64,000 nucleotides of DNA from Rubrobacter aplysinae (GCF_001029505.1 NZ_LEKH01000004.1:173186-237185), one strand, 5' to 3'; shown: positions 25,384-34,119, counted from the stretch's first letter. The notes: generated by a model from the sequence alone, not told the origin. Translations and numbers: made by a program.

Positions 25384-27708
25384 CTAATCACCCCCTGCCA
25401 GACGGTCGCTGGAGAAGGCGGCCTTGACCATCGGGTAGCTCTTCTTCTTTCTTTCGTGGTAGGCGGGCTCGTCCCAGCTCCTCCAGTCGTACTCCGCCGG
25501 TATTACCTCCGAGCCCGTTTGTCCGCCGCCGGAGCCGGCATTTAGAGCAGGATAGATCCTGAGCCCCTGGGCTGTGGTAGGCGAGATCTCTCCCTCCCGG
25601 TAGAGGTTGTCCCAGACCTCTAGCTGGCTCGGGTCGGTGAAGCCCAGCATGGTCCACGGGATGCGGATCTCCAGCACGTCGCCCCGGGCCTCGTAGTCCG
25701 AGAGGCTGTCGTACGCCGGGCTATCGGGGTCGGTTACGCCGCGGGTCATCTTCCCGACCTCGAACTCCTCGAAGGGTATGGTCTCCCCGGTGTCCGGCAG
25801 GAAGATGCCCCGGCTGAGGGCCAGCCTCCAGGGGAGGAAGGTGCCCGTGCCGGGGTCGGCGGCGTCCGGCGGCGGCTCGGGGGCTCCGGGGGTGTTTTCT
25901 AGCTGGTTACCGTAGTACCAGGTGTGGTAGTCGAAGGCGCTGTTTACGTACATCTGATCCCCGCCCGCCCCTAGCTCAAGTAGGGTCTGTGCTCCGCCGA
26001 GCGGGAAGGTGAGCCCCGGGGCCTTGTCCGCGTGCCGGGCTCCGTTCTCCAGTGTGCCGAAGCCCAGGTCCAGGGTGTCTTCTTCGAGGTCCCAGTCTCC
26101 GGTGCGCTTCTCTGCCATCAGGTACAGGTACGCCTCGTCGTGGGTGACGGAGAGGTCGAAGCCCGGGTAGGTGCTCGTGGAGACTCCTGGGGCGTCCGAG
26201 AGGCGGCCCCGGAGCCCGGAGCGCCGGTTCCAGTCCTCCGGGTCGCCGTCCAGGAAGATGCCCTCTCCCTCCTCGCCGGGGTCGTGGGAGATAATGCCGA
26301 AGTTCTGCTCGTTGGTGAGACGGTTGAGCCACATCTTGCGCCGCTCGTCGGGGATGTCGAAGTCCAGGGTGTTCCAGGTGAACTTGAACCACTCGTCGTG
26401 GAAGGCGAAGAGGAAAGCCCCGTCGTAGCCTTCCTCGCGGATGCGCCCGTGCATCCCGGAGACCAGCTCTCCTTGCTCTTCCTCCGTGTGATGACCCTGG
26501 TTCCTCCCCAGAGGCCCCCGGTGGGCCATACCCCGGGAGCTCGGCATGCCGTACTCCCCGACGACGAGCGGCATCCCCTCGTGGTACTCGCGCAGGTCGT
26601 TCAGGTATCCGGCGTAGGGGTCTATCTCGCCGTCCTCGGCCCGGTAGCTCTGGTACTCGTCCTCGTAGCGTAGGAAGTCCGGGTAGTACGGGTAGACGTG
26701 GTAGCTCGCGAAGTAGCCCGCGTCCCACTCGCCGGTCGCGCCGAGGTGGGTCGGATCCACGCTTACGAGGTCCTCCTGCTCCAGCGGCTCGCTCGGGTGC
26801 TCCAGTGGGTCTGTCGTGAGCCAGTTGGTGAAAGATACCGGGCGTTGCCAGCCGTACTCCATCTCCGCCCGGGCGAGCGTCTCCAGCCTGCGGGTGAGCC
26901 AGCTCTCGAAGGGGGAGGCGTTCTCTCCGGCGGCGAAGTATTTGCCCTCGAAAGGCTCCATGCCGCCGTTGTGGTCGTTGGTCTTCTCTACCGCGTAGGG
27001 GAACCACTCCGTGCCGACCATCCAGCCCATCACGTAGGAGGAGACGTCGGTACGGTACGCGCCGCTGGCGTGGCCAGGGCGGGCGGGTATGCGGGCGTCG
27101 CCGTGGATCACCTTTACGGTGTCCCGGATCTCGGCGTCGAACGTCTCGGGGATGCCGTGTGAGAAGGCGTCTCTACCAGTCTCGTCCTCCCCGATTAGCT
27201 CCTCCTCTGGGGACCAGATGCCCTGGATTATCCGTATCGGCTCTTCTCCGGCCCGCTGACGCTCGGCGTTGAACTTCGAGAGCGCCGTGTAGAACTCCGG
27301 GTTCAGGATGGTGTAGATCCGCACGGCGTCCACGTTCATGTCGGCCATCTCGCCGAGCCATCGCAAATAGTCCGCTTCGGTTGGGGCGAGCTCTCCGGGG
27401 TCGTGGCCGGGTAGGGTGGCGCCGAGGTTCGCCCCGTTCCAGAAGCGGGCCTCGAAGCCCTCGCCGGTGTAGGCGGAGATGTGATCCCCCTCAACCCTCG
27501 CGGGCATGCTCACCCCGCCGTTCTCGGCGACGGGGGCTGCTGAAGAGGGGGAGAGGCCGACGAACAGCGCGTAACCGAGCCCGGCCAGACCCCCCACCAG
27601 AAAGAGGGTGACCGCGAGAAACGGGAAAATGCGGCTCAGGTTCCGGGGTCTGAGGCCGTTGCGCAGCCTGCGCCCGAGGGGATCTCTCTGTTGATAGTTC
27701 TCGAACAA
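25384..27708 (-). CDS. Membrane-anchored glycoside-hydrolase-like protein (TIM barrel plus beta domain)
   Basis: A 774-aa protein. After a basic cytoplasmic head, residues about 28-53 form a single membrane anchor (IFPFLAVTLFLVGGLAGLGYA). The outer part begins with a TIM-barrel-like domain: WNGANLGATLPGH, NVDAVRIYTILNPEFYTAL, and MPLVVGEYGMPSSRG, in which the Glu resembles the clan-A nucleophile position. The C-terminal third, about 490-740, has the strand pattern of a CBM9-like or DOMON-like beta domain (FLDGDPEDWN, VTHDEAYLYLMAEK). It probably acts on an extracellular glycan, but substrate and catalysis are inferred. The start is TTG with GGGAGAGAAGAG upstream. It stands alone and converges on the dehydrogenase gene. 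Confidence 0.7.
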   Translation of the reverse strand: MFENYQQRDPLGRRLRNGLRPRNLSRIFPFLAVTLFLVGGLAGLGYALFVGLSPSSAAPVAENGGVSMPARVEGDHISAYTGEGFEARFWNGANLGATLPGHDPGELAPTEADYLRWLGEMADMNVDAVRIYTILNPEFYTALSKFNAERQRAGEEPIRIIQGIWSPEEELIGEDETGRDAFSHGIPETFDAEIRDTVKVIHGDARIPARPGHASGAYRTDVSSYVMGWMVGTEWFPYAVEKTNDHNGGMEPFEGKYFAAGENASPFESWLTRRLETLARAEMEYGWQRPVSFTNWLTTDPLEHPSEPLEQEDLVSVDPTHLGATGEWDAGYFASYHVYPYYPDFLRYEDEYQSYRAEDGEIDPYAGYLNDLREYHEGMPLVVGEYGMPSSRGMAHRGPLGRNQGHHTEEEQGELVSGMHGRIREEGYDGAFLFAFHDEWFKFTWNTLDFDIPDERRKMWLNRLTNEQNFGIISHDPGEEGEGIFLDGDPEDWNRRSGLRGRLSDAPGVSTSTYPGFDLSVTHDEAYLYLMAEKRTGDWDLEEDTLDLGFGTLENGARHADKAPGLTFPLGGAQTLLELGAGGDQMYVNSAFDYHTWYYGNQLENTPGAPEPPPDAADPGTGTFLPWRLALSRGIFLPDTGETIPFEEFEVGKMTRGVTDPDSPAYDSLSDYEARGDVLEIRIPWTMLGFTDPSQLEVWDNLYREGEISPTTAQGLRIYPALNAGSGGGQTGSEVIPAEYDWRSWDEPAYHERKKKSYPMVKAAFSSDRLAGGD

Positions 27709-28013
27709 GGGCTCTTCTCTCCCGTCTACACCAGAAGTGGATCCGGCCCGGGCGCCGCCCGGCCCACGAGACTTATCGTCCCAGTCTCCAGAAAACTCTA
27801 GCGGTGAGCCTTCTTACGCCCGCCCCGACCCCGATCTTCGCCCTCCGCCGCCGGCGTGGAATGGCTCCAACCGCAGATTCGGAAGATGGTCGGGTACGGA
27901 AGACCGGCCCGGCGGCCTCCTGCGCTATACTCGGGGCCACGGAGTTCGAGCAGCAGCAAGCACGGGATGCTCAGTGCAGTGGGATTCGCCGGATACCCGG
28001 AAAGGAGTTTCCG
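27709..28013. other. Divergent intergenic region
   Basis: 305 bases without a recognisable gene. A TATACT hexamer at 27926-27931 could be the -10 of the 37-aa membrane protein gene that follows, but no good -35 is present at the right distance. Confidence 0.4.
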
Positions 28014-28127
28014 ATGGGTGACGATCAGTCGCTGGACAGGATAGAGCTCTGGTTCATGCGCGTTGGCGCGGCAGCTATCGTGTCGGGGATAGTGCTCGGC
28101 GCGTTGCAGCATTTCAGGAATCGTTAA
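28014..28127 (+). CDS. 37-aa single-pass membrane peptide
   Basis: MGDDQSLDRIELWFMRVGAA starts a 37-residue protein with one hydrophobic segment (about residues 13-30, ending ALQHFRNR). The ATG has AAAGGAG seven bases upstream, which is the main reason to call it. A longer in-frame start exists upstream but gives low-quality sequence. Function unknown. Confidence 0.6.
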   Translation: MGDDQSLDRIELWFMRVGAAAIVSGIVLGALQHFRNR

Positions 28128-28253
28128 GAGGGCATCGGGAGGGCAACCAGGCGGGCTCATCTAGTCGCCTATCGCCGGGGTACCGGGGCCGCCCCGGGTC
28201 TCACGCCGGATTTCGGGGGTGTCTAAAACCGGGTCCCGCATTATGCTCGTGGT

Positions 28254-28550
28254 GTGATGGATCTGATCAACACGCGGGTAAAGACACGGATCAGGGTGAT
28301 TCGCGGCGGGCTGGCCGGCACCCCGGCGGGAGACCAGAAAATAGCCCGGCGTCTGAAGCTACCTCATCCGGGGCTATGGCGGGGCCCGAGCGGACGTAAC
28401 GCTCTGCGGGGCTCCAGGGTGCTGGCTGGCACCCTCTGCGGGCTCGGGGTGGCGTTGTTTCCGGGTCTCGCGGTTCTCGCCCTCCAGGCCTGTCTGGTGC
28501 TCGTCTGGATCTACGTGATGGTCTCTCTAGTGGTTAGCGGCCTGCGGTAG
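28254..28550 (+). CDS. Small membrane protein, unknown function
   Basis: A 98-aa protein with a basic N-terminal half (VKTRIRVIRGG, KIARRLKLPHPG) and one long or two short hydrophobic segments in residues 58-96 (ALFPGLAVLALQACLVLVW). A TATGCT hexamer ends six bases before the GTG at 28254, and there is no Shine-Dalgarno, so a leaderless mRNA is likely; an ATG follows immediately at 28257. No family recognised. Confidence 0.58.
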   Translation: MMDLINTRVKTRIRVIRGGLAGTPAGDQKIARRLKLPHPGLWRGPSGRNALRGSRVLAGTLCGLGVALFPGLAVLALQACLVLVWIYVMVSLVVSGLR

Positions 28551-28576
28551 CCCCGAGCCGGCCCGGGGGGTGCGAG

Positions 28577-28930
28577 CTACGAGCCCCTGGTCCCCTGGCG
28601 CTTGGCGGAGATCCAATCCACGAAACGCCGTATCTCCGGGTGCGTATGGAGAGCCTGGACCGTCGGGTACTCACGCTCTAGCTCGGCCTCGGTAAAGGTC
28701 TGGTGGACCTTGCGGTGACACGGGCCGCAGAGGAGAACCGTGCGGTTGAGGTCCTCGCGGTCGAACTTCTGGCGGCGCTTCTTGCTCCCGAGGATCTTGC
28801 GGTGCCGGGAGCGGGGGATGAGGTGGTGCCGGGTTAGCCTCTCGACCTCTCTGCCACACAGCTCGCAGACCTCATGGCTCTCGCGCCCTTCGTATGTACC
28901 GGATGTACCATCGCCGTTAGGTGAGCCCAC
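28577..28930 (-). CDS. HNH endonuclease-like protein
   Basis: A 117-aa protein with a compact HNH/zinc motif: VCELCGREVERLTRHHLIPR (first Cys pair and the HH of the active site), NRTVLLCGPCHRKVHQTF (the N, second Cys pair and final H). The four cysteines bind structural zinc and the H-N-H residues the catalytic metal. It has no restriction or mobile neighbours. The GTG start lacks a Shine-Dalgarno; TACAAT lies six bases before it, the same geometry as at ligA, so the mRNA is probably leaderless. The role is unknown; stand-alone HNH proteins of this kind are common in actinobacteria. Confidence 0.85.
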   Translation of the reverse strand: MGSPNGDGTSGTYEGRESHEVCELCGREVERLTRHHLIPRSRHRKILGSKKRRQKFDREDLNRTVLLCGPCHRKVHQTFTEAELEREYPTVQALHTHPEIRRFVDWISAKRQGTRGS

Positions 28931-28936
28931 CGGAAG

Positions 28937-28942
28937 ATTGTA
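28937..28942 (-). promoter_or_regulatory. -10 element of the HNH gene (leaderless)
   Basis: TACAAT on the minus strand, ending six bases upstream of the GTG start. Transcription would begin at or next to the start codon. The -35 (AATGAC at 17-base spacing) is weak. Confidence 0.5.
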
Positions 28943-29011
28943 TCCGCCTCCCGCGCCGGGTCATTGTGAGCGCTATCTCCCGGGGCGTTCGTGCGGGGCG
29001 CTGTATTGAGT

Positions 29012-30658
29012 CTACTTTTGCGGCGCGTATTGTTCCTGTAGCTGGCGCCACAGGATCTTGCCGGAGGCGCTCTTCGGGAGGCTGTCGGCTATCTCGACCT
29101 CTCTGGGGTACTTGTAGGCGGCCATCCGCTCCCTGGCCCACCCGGTTATATCCTCGCCGGAGATCTCTTCGTGGCCCTCGTCCAGCACGACCACGGCCCG
29201 GACCGTCTCGCCCGCGCGCTCGTCTGGCACCCCGATAACGCAGGCTTCCTGGATGGCCGGGTGCTCGTACAGCGCGGACTCGACCTCCGAGGGCCAGACC
29301 TTGTAGCCGCTGGCGTTGATCATGCGCTTGAGCCGGTCCACCAGGAAGAAGTAGCCTTCCTCGTCGCGGGTGCCGAGGTCGCCGGTGCGCAGAAAACGCT
29401 TCCCGTCGCGCTCGAAGAAGCTCTCCTCGTCGGCCTCGGGCCGGTTCCAGTAGCCCTGCATCACCTGCGGGCCGCTGGAGACGATCTCACCCTGCTCGCC
29501 CGGCCCCAGCTCCTCCAGCGTCTCCGGGTCCACGATGCGGGAGTCCACGTCGAAGGCCGGAAGGCCAAGACACTGCAGCTTCGGCCTGTGGGGCGGGTTC
29601 ATGTGAGTCTGGCTTATCGTCTCGGATAGCCCGTAGCCCTCGGCGTAACGGACGCCGGTGAGCCTCTCCAGCTTCTCCCCGACGGCGGCCGGGAGCGCGG
29701 CCCCGCCGCCCCCGACGAGCGCCAGGCTCGAAAGATCGCGGCTCTCTATCCGTGGGTCCGCGAGAAAGTCCACGACCATCGTGGAGATGTTGGTCCAGTG
29801 GGTGACGCGGTAACGCTGTATAAGCTCGGCGGCGGTCTCGCGGTCCCAGCGGGTCATCAGGACCATCGCGCCGCCGTTGTAGACGGGGGCGTTCATGCTG
29901 TGCTGCATCCCGGTGACGTGGAAGAAGGGCAGCGTGGCGAGCGAGACGCTGCCCAGCGTAACCCCGTTGAACACCGCCGCGCCGACGACGTTCGCCTGAA
30001 CCGTGCGGTGGGTGTGACGGCAGCCCTTCGGTCTGCCGGTGGTCCCGGAGGTGTACGGCAGGCAGGCCAGGTCGTCCGGCCCGACCTCCGGCGGGTCCAG
30101 TGTATCCCCGGAGTCGAGCGCCTCGTGCCACGGGACGCCCACGCCCTCCGGCATCGCGGCGTAGGCGGAATCCGGGACGGCGAGGTCTGTGTCTTTCTCG
30201 ATGTAGTCGCCGTAGCGGGCGACCACGAGATGGTCGAGGTGTCCGTCGTCCATTAACGGGGAGATGCGCTCCGCGAGCTCCGCGCCGGCGAGCGCGACCC
30301 GGCCCCCGGAGTCCTCGGCGTAGTGCGTGATCTCCTCCGCGACCAGCATCGGGTTCACCGGGACCACGACCGCTCCGGCCCGCAGCGCCGCGTAGTAGCC
30401 GATGACGAACTGCGGGCTGTTCTGGAGGTACAGCATTACCCGCTCGCCCTTCTCGACGCCGAGGCTCTTCTGCAAGAACCCCGCGAGCCGCTCGACCTCG
30501 TCGTAGAGCCGCGAGAAGGAGATCTCCGCCCCGTAGTAGATAATGGCGGCCCGGCCCGGATAGCGGCCCGCCGAGACCTCCAGGTTGTAGTGGAGGCTGG
30601 TCTCAGGCAGCGGCAGCGAGCGCGGAACCCTCTCGGGCCAGATGCTCTCCCATGTCAT
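29012..30658 (-). CDS. AMP-forming acyl-CoA synthetase (ANL superfamily)
   Basis: A 548-aa enzyme. ACLPYTSGTTGRPKGCRHTH is the ATP loop (P-loop-like A3), YAEGYGLSETISQTHMNPP the A5 motif, RTGDLGTRDEEGYFFLVDRLKRM the A7/A8 hinge, and LPKSASGKILWRQL carries the C-terminal catalytic Lys. It activates a carboxylic acid to acyl-AMP and then acyl-CoA, supplying substrate for the beta-oxidation genes at 22.6-25.3 kb. ATG 30658 is chosen for its AAAGGAG site; the longer open frame upstream is non-homologous. Its promoter overlaps a FadR-type operator, and the GntR regulator is divergent, so repression is likely. Chain-length preference is unknown. Confidence 0.93.
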   Translation of the reverse strand: MTWESIWPERVPRSLPLPETSLHYNLEVSAGRYPGRAAIIYYGAEISFSRLYDEVERLAGFLQKSLGVEKGERVMLYLQNSPQFVIGYYAALRAGAVVVPVNPMLVAEEITHYAEDSGGRVALAGAELAERISPLMDDGHLDHLVVARYGDYIEKDTDLAVPDSAYAAMPEGVGVPWHEALDSGDTLDPPEVGPDDLACLPYTSGTTGRPKGCRHTHRTVQANVVGAAVFNGVTLGSVSLATLPFFHVTGMQHSMNAPVYNGGAMVLMTRWDRETAAELIQRYRVTHWTNISTMVVDFLADPRIESRDLSSLALVGGGGAALPAAVGEKLERLTGVRYAEGYGLSETISQTHMNPPHRPKLQCLGLPAFDVDSRIVDPETLEELGPGEQGEIVSSGPQVMQGYWNRPEADEESFFERDGKRFLRTGDLGTRDEEGYFFLVDRLKRMINASGYKVWPSEVESALYEHPAIQEACVIGVPDERAGETVRAVVVLDEGHEEISGEDITGWARERMAAYKYPREVEIADSLPKSASGKILWRQLQEQYAPQK

Positions 30659-30754
30659 TATGGTTACTCCTTTTCCCCTTGCTTCCCCGTGTTTCCCTAT
30701 ACCTTCCCCATACCGGAGGCGGACCCCGGAGGGTGGCGCCCCGTTACACGCTTC

Positions 30755-30784
30755 AATATACTTAATGGTCGGACAATTTCGCAA
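30755..30784 (-). promoter_or_regulatory. Promoter of the acyl-CoA synthetase gene
   Basis: On the minus strand TTGCGA (30784-30779), 18-base spacer, TATATT (30760-30755). The FadR-type operator lies inside the spacer, which suits repression. On the plus strand TATACT (30757-30762) could serve the regulator gene. Confidence 0.55.
30766..30776. promoter_or_regulatory. FadR/GntR-type operator near its own regulator
   Basis: TGGTCGGACAA fits TNGTNNNACNA; with flanks AATGGTC-G-GACAATT it is a dyad with one mismatch. It shares TAAT and ACAATT flanks with the perfect dyad at 23537-23553. Confidence 0.6.
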
Positions 30785-30906
30785 CTGAACGCGACTGAAG
30801 AGCGAACTTGGCAACTGAACCGCAACCGGACCGAAGCGGGTAACGAGAGCCGGACGCACCAGACGCACCAGAACCACCAGAGGAATGAGATGAACCGGGG
30901 GAGACG

Positions 30907-31626
30907 ATGACGTTCGAGCCGACGCCCGTAAGCCGGGCCCGGGAGCAGGTCGAGAGGCAGCTCCGGGAGGCCATACTCTCGGGCACGTTCAAGACCGGGG
31001 ACAAGCTGCCAAGCGAGGTCGAGTTGGCGCAGAGCTTCTCGGTAAGCCGCACGACGGTGCGCGAGGCCCTCAGAACGCTGGACTCGTCTGGTTTGATCAG
31101 CAAGACGCCGGGCGTGGCCGGGGGGAGCTTCGTGCGGGTGGTGGATCACCAGGCTCTCGGGGTGACGCTCGGGGACTCCATAGAGAATACGCTGCGTTTT
31201 GGCAACATCGGCTTTGACGAGGTGATTCGGGTCCGCAGGATGCTGGAGGTACCCGCCGTCCGGCTCGCCGCCGAGAACCGGGACGAGGAGGATCTCGACC
31301 GGATGCGCGGCTTCGCCGAGCGGCAGAAAAAGACCACGGTGGATGACCCCGAGGTCCCCGACCTGGACACGAACCTGCACGTATCCATCGCCGAGGCCTC
31401 GGGCAACCGCGTGCTGGCCTCGTTCGTCGGGGCGCTGCACCGCGTGATCCGGCCCGCCCTGTACGTGGACATCTCGCCGCCGGTCGGCAAGAAAACCGTG
31501 AGTCAGCACCTCGCCATAGTACGCGCCGTCGAGCAGGGCGACCCGCAGGCCGCCGCATCGGCGATGGAGGCCCACCTCGACTACCTAGACCGGCTACCCG
31601 CCGCCAGGGAGGCGAACGGCTACTAG
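30907..31626 (+). CDS. GntR-family regulator, FadR/FCD subfamily
   Basis: A 239-aa regulator. The N-terminal winged helix spans about residues 9-75: QVERQLREAILSGTFKTGDK, SEVELAQSFSVSRTTVREALR. The C-terminal FCD all-helical domain (about 95-230) keeps its metal-binding Asp and three His, in DTNLHVSIAEASGN, VSQHLAIVRA and MEAHLDYLDRL. FCD domains bind carboxylates or acyl-CoAs at this metal site. It is divergent from the acyl-CoA synthetase across a matching operator and probably represses it, and through the site at 23537 the enoyl-CoA hydratase operon. The ATG follows CCGGGGGAGACG. Confidence 0.92.
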   Translation: MTFEPTPVSRAREQVERQLREAILSGTFKTGDKLPSEVELAQSFSVSRTTVREALRTLDSSGLISKTPGVAGGSFVRVVDHQALGVTLGDSIENTLRFGNIGFDEVIRVRRMLEVPAVRLAAENRDEEDLDRMRGFAERQKKTTVDDPEVPDLDTNLHVSIAEASGNRVLASFVGALHRVIRPALYVDISPPVGKKTVSQHLAIVRAVEQGDPQAAASAMEAHLDYLDRLPAAREANGY

Positions 31627-31795
31627 ATACCCCCCCAGACGCCTACCAAACGATTGACTATATTTACCCCGCGCGGAATTACTCACAGCGGCGGCTTTCG
31701 CGAGGTGGTGTACTCTTCTGGAGCCAGGATACAGTCAGGCTGCCAGCGGCAACCGGCGGCGTAAGTGCCGCCCGGGCGAGAGAAGGTCTTCCGGT

Positions 31796-32878
31796 ATGTC
31801 CGAGCCCGAGAATAGAGCGATTAGCACAGAGAACCCCGCCGCCCCGGAGCGAGAGCCCCGAATGGTGCCCGGAGACGGCTCCGGGGCCATCATAGAGACT
31901 CGCGGGCTGGCGAGGACCTACGGGCGGGTGCAAGCGTTGCGGCCGCTGGATCTCGCGGTGCCCGAGGGGTCTATATTCGGCTTTCTGGGGCCGAACGGCG
32001 CGGGCAAGACGACGACCATAAAGCTTTTGCTCGGGCTGACGCAGCCCACCGCAGGCACCGGCTACGTGTTCGGCCGGGACGTGGTCGAGGAGAGCCTCGC
32101 CGTCCGGCGCCGGGTCGGATATCTCGCCCAGGAGCCCCACTACTACGGGCACATGACGGCGCGCCAGATCCTGCGCTTCACGGCCCGTTTTTTCTACTCC
32201 GGCCCGGAGAAGGCTATAGAGGAGCGCATAGCCGAGGCGCTGGAGCTCGTTGGCCTGGAGGATAGGGCCGACCGCAAGACCAGAGGGTTCTCCGGCGGCG
32301 AGCGCCAGAGGCTCGGGCTCGCCCAGGCCCAGGTCAACAACCCGGATCTCCTGATCCTGGACGAGCCGGCCGCCTCGCTCGACCCGATGGGCCGCCGCGA
32401 CGTGCTGGAGATCATGCAGCGCCTGCGTGACGAGCGCGGCGCGACGATCTTCTACTCCACCCACATACTGGAGGACGTGCAGAGGATCTCCGACGCCGCC
32501 GCGATCCTCAAGAACGGCGAGCTGGTCGCCCAGGCCCCGATACAGGAGCTGCTCGCCTCGGGCACCACGGGCGTCGGGGACTCGGCGGTGTACGAGCTGC
32601 TGCTCCGGGGCCCGGCCGACGAGCTGCGGGAGGCCCGCGACAGGATACAGGCCCGTCCCTGGGTGACTTCTGTAGAAGAATCTCCGGCCCCGGCGGGCGG
32701 CGCGGCCATCAGGTGGATGGTCCACACGACCGACGAGGCCGCCGCAGAGAGCGGGCTACTCAGGGAGATTCTCGCCCTGGGAGGGATAAAGGTCGAGAGC
32801 TTTGGCCGCAAGCGCCAGAGCCTCGAAGAGACGTTCCTGGATCTCGTAGAGGAGGACCGTGAGCGCGGGAGAAACTAG
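31796..32878 (+). CDS. ABC transporter ATP-binding protein
   Basis: A 360-aa ATPase. FLGPNGAGKTTTIKLLLGL is Walker A (about residues 62-80), TRGFSGGERQRLGLAQAQ the ABC signature, LLILDEPAASLDPMGRRD Walker B, and IFYSTHILEDVQRISD the H-loop. The ~60-residue C-terminal extension resembles the DUF4162-type tail of exporter ATPases in the CcmA/drrA group. It overlaps the permease gene by 20 bases and forms a two-gene exporter of two ATPases and two permeases. The substrate is unknown. The start follows GAGAGAAGGTCTTCCGGT. Confidence 0.93.
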   Translation: MSEPENRAISTENPAAPEREPRMVPGDGSGAIIETRGLARTYGRVQALRPLDLAVPEGSIFGFLGPNGAGKTTTIKLLLGLTQPTAGTGYVFGRDVVEESLAVRRRVGYLAQEPHYYGHMTARQILRFTARFFYSGPEKAIEERIAEALELVGLEDRADRKTRGFSGGERQRLGLAQAQVNNPDLLILDEPAASLDPMGRRDVLEIMQRLRDERGATIFYSTHILEDVQRISDAAAILKNGELVAQAPIQELLASGTTGVGDSAVYELLLRGPADELREARDRIQARPWVTSVEESPAPAGGAAIRWMVHTTDEAAAESGLLREILALGGIKVESFGRKRQSLEETFLDLVEEDRERGRN

Positions 32879-33716
32879 AAGCGCCAAGAGAAGTACGGAG
32901 AGAAGCGCGGAGAAGATACCGTCCGGCGTCAAGAACGAGGGTGATCTGCAGCCCGCGGGCCCGGCTCTGGACGGCTTCAGGAACCTCGTACACAAGGAGA
33001 ACCGGGAGTGGCTGGCCGGCTGGTCCTGGCTGGTACACGGCGTGGCGTGGCTCCTGCTCGTCACCGGGGTGCCGCTGGTGGTCGGCTTTATCCGGGCCCA
33101 GGGAGACAACTCCCCACAGAACGTGAACGAGATCAGCGCCCTCCTGTACTTCGTCATGGGCTCGGTGGCGACCGTCATAGCCGTGGTCGCAAAGACCCAG
33201 AGCGCCATAATCGGGGAGAAGCAGATGGGCACCGCCGCCTGGGTGCTCTCCAAGCCGACCTCGCGCAAGGCGTTCGTGCTGGCAAAGCTCGTGGTCCACT
33301 TCCGGTGGCTGCTCGTGCTCACCCTCGGGGTGCCGGGCGTCGTGTTCTACGCCGTCATACCCGCGTTTTCGGGCCTCCCTATACCGATACTGCCGTTTCT
33401 GGGGGGCTTCGGCGTGCTGGCGCTCGGGATGCTCTTCTATCTCGCGCTCTCGCTGCTGCTCGGGGCCGTCTTCGGCAGTCGGGGCGCCGTCGCGGCCATC
33501 GTGTTCGGCTTCTTCGTCGGCGGGGTCATGCTCTCCCAGTACGCGGAGTGGATGACCGCGGCGTTCCCGTGGCTGTTCTGGGAGTCGGCCTACTACCTGG
33601 TCGCCACGAGCAACGAGGTCCCGGCCATCGGCGTCTCCGCGATCATCCTAACCGCCGTGTGGTGCGTGGTCCTGGTGGCTGGAGCGCTCTGGAGCTTCCA
33701 GCGTGCCGAGGTGTAG
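32859..33716 (+). CDS. ABC-2-type transporter permease
   Basis: A 285-aa protein with about six hydrophobic segments (for example VHGVAWLLLVTGVPLVVGF, LLYFVMGSVATVIAVV, IVFGFFVGGVML). The central GEKQMGTAAWVLSKPTSRKAFVLAK is the coupling-helix motif of NatB/ABC-2 permeases. The first 45 residues are hydrophilic and cytoplasmic. The GTG start lies 20 bases inside the ATPase gene, so translation is coupled. The end of this gene marks an abrupt drop in GC content towards the island that follows. Confidence 0.88.
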   Translation: MSAGETRSAKRSTERSAEKIPSGVKNEGDLQPAGPALDGFRNLVHKENREWLAGWSWLVHGVAWLLLVTGVPLVVGFIRAQGDNSPQNVNEISALLYFVMGSVATVIAVVAKTQSAIIGEKQMGTAAWVLSKPTSRKAFVLAKLVVHFRWLLVLTLGVPGVVFYAVIPAFSGLPIPILPFLGGFGVLALGMLFYLALSLLLGAVFGSRGAVAAIVFGFFVGGVMLSQYAEWMTAAFPWLFWESAYYLVATSNEVPAIGVSAIILTAVWCVVLVAGALWSFQRAEV

Positions 33717-33800
33717 TGTATTTTGGTCTTGCGAAAGTGGCAATTTGCACTGATATGCTCGACAGTTAGTAATACGGTCTAGAGAAAACATAAAGGATAT

Positions 33801-33865
33801 GACCCTATAAACTTTGTCTAAAAAGGAACAATGCAATCTAGCTCAAGCTAGTTTACAATAGGGTC
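33801..33865. repeat. Nested inverted repeats in the low-GC island
   Basis: GACCCTAT (33801-33808) and ATAGGGTC (33858-33865) are perfect inverted copies 49 bases apart. Between them CTAGCT-CA-AGCTAG (33838-33851) is a second perfect dyad. The set could be a cruciform, an operator array or a recombination site; it sits 57 bases before the first island gene. Confidence 0.5.
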
Positions 33866-33896
33866 GCGTAAAAGCTACTTGCGTATCAAAAGTAAG

Positions 33897-33905
33897 TAAG
33901 CTAGG
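33897..33905 (+). repeat. 9-bp direct repeat TAAGCTAGG, left copy
   Basis: Identical to 35028-35036. The two copies bracket the two-gene proteinase island almost exactly. This could be a target-site duplication or coincidence in AT-rich DNA. Confidence 0.35.
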
Positions 33906-33921
33906 GGAAAGGAGTTTCAGA

Positions 33922-34119
33922 GTGGAGCAAACACAAACGAGGAATTCCGAAGTGTCGGAAGCTGAAGCAGTCGAGGTATTTGAAAAGCTAGAGCTTGAAA
34001 CTGAAGAGCAAAGGCGTGAGATGTTATCACAAGGTATAGTAAAGAAAGCTGGTGATACTAATAAAGTACGCTACGTAACTCGGCTATCAAACAGTACCAA
34101 GGCCGCACCTAGCGCTTAA
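33922..34119 (+). CDS. Small acidic protein coupled to the Clp-fold proteinase
   Basis: A 65-aa protein, rich in Glu in its first half (SEAEAVEVFEKLELETEEQR) with a basic second half (KKAGDTNKVRYVTRL). I recognise no family. The GTG start follows AAAGGAG by eight bases. Its stop overlaps the start of the proteinase gene as TAATG, which implies translational coupling and a joint function, perhaps as substrate, adaptor or inhibitor. GC content is clearly below the flanking genes, which suggests recent transfer. Confidence 0.65.
   Translation: MEQTQTRNSEVSEAEAVEVFEKLELETEEQRREMLSQGIVKKAGDTNKVRYVTRLSNSTKAAPSA

Noticed and set aside
33801..33865. Possible CRISPR or phage attachment site
   Set aside because: Only one pair of inverted repeats and no spacers, cas genes or integrase nearby; recorded as an inverted repeat only.
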